DNA from: Candidatus Diapherotrites archaeon CG08_land_8_20_14_0_20_34_12
GTDB taxonomy: Archaea > Iainarchaeota > Iainarchaeia > Iainarchaeales > 0-14-0-20-34-12
NCBI GenBank assembly: GCA_002779065.1
Contig: PEXL01000048.1
Location: 11,103-17,210 of the forward strand
Length of the DNA: 6,108 bases
Direction of reading: 5' to 3'
The translations under genes were made by a program, and so were the position numbers. Below the pieces are notes generated by a model. It was not told the DNA's origin. It saw only the letters and a list, made by a program, of their open reading frames with translations, and did not search any database. This document shows positions 1 through 4,606 of this stretch, in pieces; positions within the stretch are counted from its first letter, which is position 1, and each line of letters opens with the position of its first letter.

Positions 1-102
1 GCCTTGAAATCAGGCTTTCTTATGTTTATCTTCCAACAAGCTAAAAATAATTAATTAGTTTCTAATTTTTAAACATCTAATTTATTTTTTATAGGTGCTT
101 AA
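1..102. other. Gene-free AT-rich left edge
   Basis: I see no coding region here. The stretch lies downstream of the minus-strand DUF2207 gene and is very AT-rich. It holds the small hairpin listed separately and scattered T-runs on both strands that could end transcription in either direction. Any gene to the left lies outside the window. Confidence 0.6.
53..70. terminator. Possible hairpin/T-run terminator
   Basis: AATTAG at 53-58 pairs perfectly with CTAATT at 62-67 around a three-base TTT loop. On the plus strand the right arm runs into TTTTT at 66-70, so it could end a gene entering from the left. On the minus strand it lies about 35 bases past the DUF2207 stop codon and is followed by another T-run (A-run on plus, 43-47). 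The stem is pure A/T apart from one G-C pair, so it is weak. Archaea mostly terminate on T-runs alone. Confidence 0.3.
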
Positions 103-2082
103 TTATCCAGCCCCTCCTCCACCGCCTCCTCCACCTCCGCCCCCACCTCCTCCAAATCCTCCTGATCCGGATGTTGCGGTTGCTGAGGCAAAAGCAGAGC
201 TGAATGCCTGTGTTACACTTCCAATATTCATATTAGCCATGCTAGTATATGCCCCAGCTGCAAATATATGTGAGGCATAAGGGCCATTATAATCCTTGAA
301 TACTAAGTCCATGGACTGCTGAACTTTATCTGCTACCCCAAGTGGAATTGAATACACCAAATATTTTTCCCATAATGGCAAATACTCTGGAGAAACATTC
401 TTCAGATTGCTGAAATCAGATAGGAATTTTTCCAAATTCATCCATTTAGCATAATGTAAAGCCCCTTCTGCAGTTCTATTTGGCAAGGCATTTGGGAATA
501 TAATTGGTGGAAGAAAAGCCATTATAATGACAAAGATGCATGCCATCCAATTGATAATAAATGAAATGCCAATTATAATTAATGATCCTGCTAAATAATG
601 CATTTTTCCACTTTTTTTAGAGAAGAAATTTCTTGATTCTGCTTCATCTTCTGCAGATTCTTCCCAATCTTTCAAAAAAGCAATTGCCTTATTTTGATTT
701 TTTAACAAATAATTCTTCAGTTCACTCAATTTTAATTCATCAGGAGTATCGTCCTTTACTTTTTTCTTAAATATTCCTTCATACCTATATTTTGCTGCTT
801 CTTTTATTAATCCAAACAAAATTTTCTCACTTTCAGGCAGATCTCCACTATTTTCATCAATAATAATCATCCTGAAGTCATCTTTGTTGAAAATAGCCTT
901 CTCATTTAATATTTTTTCAATCCTCATTTTTCCCCTGAGGCATAGATCTAAAATTTCTGCAGGCATTGTTTCATTATCCGGCTTTTTTGTATATTGATGT
1001 ATTAATGCGCTTACTACAGCAGGACTATAATCATAAGGAATTTCTCTTTCATAAATTGCTTCGTAATTTATTTTTGGTTCCCTTCCAAATAAATGCCAAA
1101 CAGCAGCAAATAGCAAAAATTGCAATAAAACAAGCCCAATTACTGGTAAAATATTCCCTTCTGTTGCTGCGAGCATGCCAGACATTCCTATAAAAAAGAT
1201 TCCAAATACTAAGCCGAATATCTTGGTAATTTTTTTTACTAAATCTTTTTTTCCCATAAACCCCAAAATTATAAGTAATATTATGAGAAGCCACATCAAA
1301 GGGAAGAAAATAAGTGCAACAATCATCATAAGTCCAGAAAAGCTTTCCTTAAGTTGCTCCTTTGATTCAAAACCTTTTTCATCATCAAGTATTTTCTGCA
1401 ATCCATTTTCATTTTTCACAATTGCGTTTTCTTTTGACAAAAGTAAAGTGGTTGGGAAAGCAGCCCTTACCTCAACCCATTGCTCCTTCGGAACATTAAA
1501 TACCTGGAATAATATTTTGCTGCCTTCAATCATCCCAATTTTCCCATTTAATTTCGGATGGCCCCAAACATAAACATGTTTTGTATCTTCAATCTTTTTT
1601 GGCAGTTCAATATAACCAGTTAATTCTGTTAATTTAACAGCCCAGCTATCACCCCATACCTTCCAGTTTAATTCAGCATAATCCTTGTATGCAGTAATTG
1701 CATTGGTTAATTTATACTTAAGGGTAAAAACCCTTTTTTCATCTTTTGCAGAATAATGCCAGGTAATCCTTGTATTATTCCCCTTGTTTTCGATATCAGT
1801 ATCAACAGGTTTTCCATTTTCACTGGCCTCAATATCGCTAAATTTCCAATAGCCATGCGGAATATCCCTGTAAGCATAAGTAAATTGCCCTGAAAAACGG
1901 AAATAGAATGTTTCAGAAACATCTATTGAAGCATCATCATTCACTTTCATGATTACTTCGGCCTTATCCAAGTAATATGTTTTTGCAGAAATGCCTGGCA
2001 GAATTAGGATTGAACTAAAAATAAGAATAAAAAATAAAATAAAATTTATTTTTTGCATATTTTTATTATATTGGACTACCAT
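103..2082 (-). CDS. DUF2207 family membrane protein with Gly-rich tail
   Basis: This is a predicted membrane protein of the DUF2207 (YciQ-like) family, whose biochemical role is unknown. Residues about 11-33 form a signal peptide or first membrane segment ending ISA. An extracytoplasmic, beta-rich domain spans about 34-245 (YRDIPHGYWKFSDIE at 71-85; LNWKVWGDSW at 138-147). Hydrophobic segments lie at about 250-276, 288-304, 309-332 and 497-527, with a charged, probably cytoplasmic region at 333-490. The family's C-terminal signature is present: the YAKWMNLEKFL region (544-554), P-LWEKYLVYSIPLGVAD (569-585), and a final run of almost pure glycine (640-659). At 659 codons it is full length for the family. 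The first ATG is at 2082. An ATG nine codons in (2058) gives a cleaner signal peptide and suits a leaderless transcript from the TTAAATA at 2083-2089, so the true start may be 2058. It is divergent from the antiporter. Family assignment is firm; function is not known. Confidence 0.88.
   Translation of the reverse strand: MVVQYNKNMQKINFILFFILIFSSILILPGISAKTYYLDKAEVIMKVNDDASIDVSETFYFRFSGQFTYAYRDIPHGYWKFSDIEASENGKPVDTDIENKGNNTRITWHYSAKDEKRVFTLKYKLTNAITAYKDYAELNWKVWGDSWAVKLTELTGYIELPKKIEDTKHVYVWGHPKLNGKIGMIEGSKILFQVFNVPKEQWVEVRAAFPTTLLLSKENAIVKNENGLQKILDDEKGFESKEQLKESFSGLMMIVALIFFPLMWLLIILLIILGFMGKKDLVKKITKIFGLVFGIFFIGMSGMLAATEGNILPVIGLVLLQFLLFAAVWHLFGREPKINYEAIYEREIPYDYSPAVVSALIHQYTKKPDNETMPAEILDLCLRGKMRIEKILNEKAIFNKDDFRMIIIDENSGDLPESEKILFGLIKEAAKYRYEGIFKKKVKDDTPDELKLSELKNYLLKNQNKAIAFLKDWEESAEDEAESRNFFSKKSGKMHYLAGSLIIIGISFIINWMACIFVIIMAFLPPIIFPNALPNRTAEGALHYAKWMNLEKFLSDFSNLKNVSPEYLPLWEKYLVYSIPLGVADKVQQSMDLVFKDYNGPYASHIFAAGAYTSMANMNIGSVTQAFSSAFASATATSGSGGFGGGGGGGGGGGGGGAG
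107..170 (-). repeat. GGN-codon run (poly-Gly tail), G-rich strand
   Basis: The last codons of the DUF2207 gene are repeated GGA/GGT/GGC/GGG, so the minus strand is a long series of GG and GGG tracts while the plus strand is nearly pure C/T with a few A. The block stands out in an otherwise AT-rich window. GGA-type repeats can expand by slippage and can form G-quadruplexes in DNA or RNA. At the protein level, a flexible Gly-rich C-terminus is typical of DUF2207 proteins. Confidence 0.75.
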
Positions 2083-2120
2083 TATTTAATCGCTTGTATT
2101 TGTTCAGATAATAAAAAGAA
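2083..2120 (-). promoter_or_regulatory. Promoter region of the DUF2207 gene (minus strand)
   Basis: Read on the minus strand, two TATA-like elements are visible. TTAAATA at 2089-2083 is centred about 28 bases before the ATG at 2058 and would give a leaderless transcript starting at codon 9. A TTTTTATTAT element around 2117-2108 is centred about 30 bases before the ATG at 2082. The sequence alone does not decide between them. The first fits better with a minimal signal peptide. Confidence 0.4.
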
Positions 2121-2124
2121 ATGA

Positions 2125-2131
2125 TTTATAT
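2125..2131 (+). promoter_or_regulatory. TATA box of the antiporter gene
   Basis: TTTATAT is centred 27 bases before the A of the ATG at 2155 and is preceded by a purine-rich AAAAAGAAATGA stretch that could act as a BRE. This spacing places transcription initiation at or next to the start codon, so the message is probably leaderless. No Shine-Dalgarno sequence lies before 2155, which agrees. Confidence 0.6.
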
Positions 2132-2154
2132 TCTAATTAGCACTAAATTTTAAC

Positions 2155-3093
2155 ATGGTTCTGGCAGATATTGTAATTTTTATTGCAGCAATGGCAGTCC
2201 TTTTATTTAGTTCAAAGAAAGTAATTGATGCATGCATAAAAATTTCTGAATATTCTGGCATTTCACATTTAGCCATTGGATTTATTGTTATTGCAATGGC
2301 TGTTTCTTTGCCTGATTTTATGGTTTCCCTTATTGCTACCTTGAACAATAAGCCAGCATTAGCAATCGGTGATGCTTTGGGTTCAAGTATTGCCAATATT
2401 TGCTTAGTTTTAGGAATTGTAACAATGATAAGGCATGTTTCAGTTGAGAGAAAACATACTTTGGAAAGCGCAGAATTGCTTTTGTTAATTAGTTTAGTCC
2501 CGGCAATTATACTTTCAAAGGGAATTGTCGGGGCATTTGAAGGAGCTATCTTGTTAGTAATCTTTGTACTTTATGCTTTTTTAACAGTTAAGGAAAGGTT
2601 TGATTTGCATATTAAAGACGGAGTATCAAAAAAAGAATGGTATCATTCATCAGGAATTCTTTTTGCCGGCTTGCTCCTTGTGATTGCCAGTTCTCATTAT
2701 GTTGTTTTATCCGCTTCAAATATCGCCCATTTTTTAGGAATTCCTGAAGCAGTAATAGGTTTAACATTAGTTTCATTTGGAACAACATTGCCAGAATTAG
2801 CTATTGATTTTACTGCAATCCGTTTAGGCCATTATGCTTTAGCAATAGGGGATATTTTAGGAAGCACGGTTGTAAATCTTACTTTAATTTTAGGAATGAC
2901 TCTTACTCTTTCGCCCACGATGGTTGACCTAAGTGTGTATACTATTCCATTAGCCTTTGTAATAATTGCAAATTCCTTTTTGTTTTATAGTTTGGTAAAG
3001 CATGAGGGCGTTGGCTATAAGCAGGGCGTTGTTTTCATAATGCTTTACATAATATTTATTATGGCGATGGTTGTAACAAGGGGCATGTTTTAG
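2155..3093 (+). CDS. CaCA-family Na+/Ca2+ exchanger-type antiporter
   Basis: This is a ten-helix cation/Ca2+ antiporter of the NCX_Mj/YrbG type, expected in the cytoplasmic membrane to exchange Ca2+ against Na+ or H+. Both family alpha repeats are clear. Alpha-1 has SLPD (51-54) and AIGDALGSSIAN (70-81). Alpha-2 has GTTLPEL (209-215) and AIGDILGSTVVN (230-241), each followed by LxLG. A charged loop (about 145-162) joins the two inverted halves. At 312 residues it is the usual family length. Compared with the ion site of Methanocaldococcus NCX_Mj as I recall it, A47, S51, S77 and N81 are kept and E214 matches E213. Position 54 is Asp instead of Glu, position 50 is Val instead of Thr, and N241 replaces D240. 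Ion specificity is therefore uncertain. The start at 2155 fits the leaderless promoter. The last helix (about 291-308) is encoded after the 18-base repeat and seems to be a replacement 3' end; a second version lies at 4358-4468. Confidence 0.9.
   Translation: MVLADIVIFIAAMAVLLFSSKKVIDACIKISEYSGISHLAIGFIVIAMAVSLPDFMVSLIATLNNKPALAIGDALGSSIANICLVLGIVTMIRHVSVERKHTLESAELLLLISLVPAIILSKGIVGAFEGAILLVIFVLYAFLTVKERFDLHIKDGVSKKEWYHSSGILFAGLLLVIASSHYVVLSASNIAHFLGIPEAVIGLTLVSFGTTLPELAIDFTAIRLGHYALAIGDILGSTVVNLTLILGMTLTLSPTMVDLSVYTIPLAFVIIANSFLFYSLVKHEGVGYKQGVVFIMLYIIFIMAMVVTRGMF
2987..3009 (+). repeat. Direct repeat, left copy (in antiporter codons 278-285)
   Basis: ATAG, one variable base, then TTGGTAAAGCATGAGGGC (2992-3009). 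The same string, with only the variable base changed (T here, C there), recurs at 4356-4378. Here it is coding sequence for S-L-V-K-H-E-G just before the last membrane helix of the antiporter. Downstream of it the two copies diverge in DNA but still encode similar protein. It is the likely crossover or attachment core of the ATPase cassette. Confidence 0.8.
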
Positions 3094-3105
3094 TTGTTCC
3101 AGATA

Positions 3106-3143
3106 TTTATATAAGGTTACGTTGTAACGTAACCCTTTATATA
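3106..3143. promoter_or_regulatory. Symmetric operator with flanking TATA boxes
   Basis: GGTTACG (3115-3121) and CGTAACC (3128-3134) are a perfect 7-base inverted repeat around TTGTAA. They are framed by TATATAA (3108-3114) on the left and TTATATA (3137-3143) on the right, giving near-symmetry over 36 bases with a CT offset. TTTATATA occurs in direct orientation at both 3106-3113 and 3136-3143. Sitting directly against the ATPase TATA box, the GTTAC/GTAAC dyad is well placed for a dimeric regulator, most simply a repressor or autoregulator. It could also act as a weak stem at the end of the antiporter transcript, but no strong T-run follows. Confidence 0.55.
3136..3143 (+). promoter_or_regulatory. 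TATA box of the ATPase gene
   Basis: TTTATATA is centred about 26 bases before the ATG at 3166, the same geometry as the antiporter promoter, so a leaderless message is expected. No Shine-Dalgarno sequence is visible in 3144-3165. This gives the ATPase its own promoter, independent of the antiporter 72 bases upstream. Confidence 0.6.
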
Positions 3144-3165
3144 CTCCTTTGCACAATATTATTGT

Positions 3166-4359
3166 ATGCTTTCAAGGGAATTAAGTGATCTTTTGGAAAA
3201 ATGGGCTGTCAAAGAAACAACTTTCAAGAGAGATATTGAAGACGAAATAATGCCGTTTGTTAGCAGCAAGAATGTTGTTTTTTTGTATGGTCCAAGGCGT
3301 TCTGGGAAGTCTGTTGTTGCTATAAGGCTTTTGGAAAAGATGCCAAAAAACACTTTGACAAGGTATGTTAATCTTGAAGACCCAAAACTTGCTGATTTGT
3401 TGAACACTGACTTGCTTGAGGCTTTTGCAGACGGCTTGACTTCAAGGGACACTATTGTTTTTGATGAAGTGCAATTAGTTAATGGTTGGGAGAAATGGGT
3501 TAGGAAAGCTGTTGACACAAGACAATGCCAAGTAATTGTTACAGGCTCTTCTGCAAAGCTTTTGAGCAGCGAGTTTGCCACTTCCCTTGGCGGAAGGGGG
3601 ATAGGTTTTCAGATACTGCCCTTTTCCTTCATCGAATTTCACCGCATAACAAAGAGAAGCTTTGATGATTACCTAAATATAGGGGGTTATCCTGAAGTTG
3701 CCTTGAATCCTGAAAAAAAGGAAAAATTACTGGAATCGTATTTTGAGCTTGCTTTAATAAAAGACATAATTACTCGATATAGAATAAGGGATTCCGCTGC
3801 TTTGCGGAACCTTGCGCTTTACCTTTTGACAAATTCAGGAAAGCATGTGAGCTTAAAGAAAATAAGGGCTGTTCTTGGTTTATCGTATGACACGATAAGG
3901 CAGTTCTTGAATTATTTGGAATCATCTTTTTTGATTTTTCAGGTTCCGTTTTTTTCTTATTCTTTGAAAGAGTCGCTTTCAAGGCCAAGAAAGGTTTTTG
4001 CCTTTGATCTGGGCATGCAGCAATATGCTTCCAAATCTTTTACTGAAGATAAAGGCAGGCTTGTAGAAGCAGCGGTTGCAATTGAATTAAAGCACAGAAA
4101 GTTTGAAACATATTACTGGAAGAATTCCAAAGAGGTTGATTTTGTTGCCAAGAAAAAAACAAGCCTTTTGCCGATAAATGTCTGTTATTCTAAAAAGCTT
4201 CCAAAAAGGGAGAAAGAGGGCTTGCTTGAATTCTGCAAAAGGAACAAGGTAAGAAATGCAACAATATTTTATTCTGGAAAGACAAGCAAAGCCACTGAAG
4301 AGAATATTGAAATAGAGAACAAAAACATTCAAGAATGGCTAACAGAGAAAAACCAATAG
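3166..4359 (+). CDS. AAA+ family ATPase with DUF4143 C-terminal region
   Basis: This is a predicted P-loop ATPase of the archaeal/bacterial AAA+-DUF4143 group; physiological role and target are unknown. The Walker A is GPRRSGKS (42-49), the Walker B is TIVFDE (96-101), and TGSS (126-129) sits where sensor 1 is expected. The group's LGGRGIGFQILPFSFIEF segment is at 141-158, followed by GGYPEV (173-178) and the helical DUF4143 start (SYFELALIKDIITRY, 191-205). A winged-helix-like stretch lies at about 215-255. The C-terminus (about 293-342) resembles a PD-(D/E)xK nuclease fold: E301, the EVDFV aspartate at 325, then PINVCYS (336-342), where a catalytic ExK would read PIEVKYS. The Glu and Lys are missing, so cleavage activity is unlikely. 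At 397 residues it is full length. The start at 3166 fits the leaderless TATA spacing. The TAG stop lies inside the right direct repeat, at the junction with the orphan antiporter tail. Genes of this group are often present in many copies in archaeal genomes. Confidence 0.88.
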   Translation: MLSRELSDLLEKWAVKETTFKRDIEDEIMPFVSSKNVVFLYGPRRSGKSVVAIRLLEKMPKNTLTRYVNLEDPKLADLLNTDLLEAFADGLTSRDTIVFDEVQLVNGWEKWVRKAVDTRQCQVIVTGSSAKLLSSEFATSLGGRGIGFQILPFSFIEFHRITKRSFDDYLNIGGYPEVALNPEKKEKLLESYFELALIKDIITRYRIRDSAALRNLALYLLTNSGKHVSLKKIRAVLGLSYDTIRQFLNYLESSFLIFQVPFFSYSLKESLSRPRKVFAFDLGMQQYASKSFTEDKGRLVEAAVAIELKHRKFETYYWKNSKEVDFVAKKKTSLLPINVCYSKKLPKREKEGLLEFCKRNKVRNATIFYSGKTSKATEENIEIENKNIQEWLTEKNQ

Positions 4360-4378
4360 CTTGGTAAAGCATGAGGGC
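4356..4378 (+). repeat. Direct repeat, right copy (overlaps ATPase stop)
   Basis: This is the second copy of the repeat at 2987-3009: ATAG, then C in place of T, then the identical 18 bases at 4361-4378. The ATPase TAG (4357-4359) falls in the ATAG part. In the antiporter frame it reads S-L-V-K-H-E-G and continues into the orphan tail. Confidence 0.8.
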
Positions 4379-4468
4379 ATAGGCTATAAACAAGGAGTAA
4401 TATTTATTCTGCTGTATGTTTCGTTTATCCTTGCAATGATATTTACAAAAGGGCTTTATCCTAATTAA
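4358..4468 (+). pseudogene. Orphan 3' end of the antiporter gene
   Basis: The frame starting at 4358 has 36 sense codons and a TAA at 4466-4468. It encodes SLVKHEGIGYKQG followed by a hydrophobic helix and TKGLYPN. Aligned without gaps to the last 34 residues of the upstream antiporter, 23 are identical and nearly all the rest are I/V/L/M, K/R or F/Y exchanges. The wobble-heavy DNA divergence shows this tail evolved under coding selection, so it is a genuine 3' end from a related antiporter allele, not a decayed recent duplicate. It has no start codon of its own in frame (the ATG at 4371 is out of frame and stops after three codons), so it is unlikely to be translated now. Confidence 0.8.
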
Positions 4469-4573
4469 GCGGAAATCGAATTGTTTTAGCCATATTTTTG
4501 GGATAAACAGCTGCTTTGAAGAGAAACAATTAATAATAGTTCGGTATATATACGTATTAAAGAGAAATAGTGA

Positions 4574-4582
4574 ATGTTTTGA
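4574..4582 (+). other. Possible two-codon upstream ORF
   Basis: ATG TTT TGA sits exactly where the TATA box at 4545-4552 would start transcription, and it is in the same frame as the surface-protein ATG at 4607, 33 bases downstream. A leaderless ribosome could start here, stop at once, and reinitiate at 4607. Chance is quite possible in AT-rich DNA. Confidence 0.2.
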
Positions 4583-4593
4583 ACATATGTTTT

Positions 4594-4602
4594 GGAAGAG
4601 GG
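4594..4602 (+). promoter_or_regulatory. Shine-Dalgarno-like site for the surface-protein gene
   Basis: The purine run GGAAGAGGG ends four bases before the ATG at 4607. It supports 4607 over the in-frame TTG at 4592 and over the GTG codon that follows the ATG. The spacing is a little short. Confidence 0.45.
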
Positions 4603-4606
4603 TCGT

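Larger units (their letters stand above)
3010..4378 (+). mobile_element. Putative ATPase cassette inserted in antiporter 3' end
   Basis: Between the two 18-base direct repeats lie, in order: a substitute antiporter 3' end (codons 286-312), the operator/promoter block, the complete ATPase gene, and the second repeat, which overlaps the ATPase stop codon. Removing one repeat-to-repeat unit (about 1369 bases) would join antiporter codon 285 in frame to the orphan tail at 4379-4468 and recreate an intact antiporter ending in YPN. This is seen directly in the reading frame. That it is a mobile unit is inference: I see no integrase, transposase or terminal inverted repeats. Recombination between two antiporter loci, or deletion of a second antiporter copy, could give the same picture. 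Confidence 0.45.
4469..4606 (+). promoter_or_regulatory. Promoter and 5' leader of the surface-protein gene
   Basis: This AT-rich gap holds TATATATA at 4545-4552, within the palindrome GTATATATAC (4544-4553). It is centred about 26 bases before position 4574-4575, so transcription should start there and leave a leader of about 33 bases before the ATG at 4607. A perfect palindrome AACATATGTT (4582-4591) lies in that leader. A T-run at 4495-4499, just past the orphan tail, could end ATPase transcripts. AATTGTTT (4479-4486) and AAACAATT (4524-4531) form a spaced 8-base inverted repeat of unclear meaning. Confidence 0.5.

Noticed and set aside
1..21. Terminator hairpin GCCT...AGGC followed by TTTCTT
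   Set aside because: Only a 4-base stem with a broken T-run, and no visible gene ends just before it; too weak to list.
95..280. Plus-strand Pro-rich reading frame
   Set aside because: It is the antisense of the Gly-rich DUF2207 tail; the CCN run is the complement of GGN codons, and it has no independent protein features.
3088..3114. Pyrrolysine or readthrough at the antiporter TAG
   Set aside because: Readthrough would add only a few codons before TAA, and the TAG matches the normal family C-terminus.
3010..4378. Ordinary insertion sequence
   Set aside because: No transposase, no terminal inverted repeats and no short target duplication; the flanks are an 18-base direct repeat with homologous coding tails.
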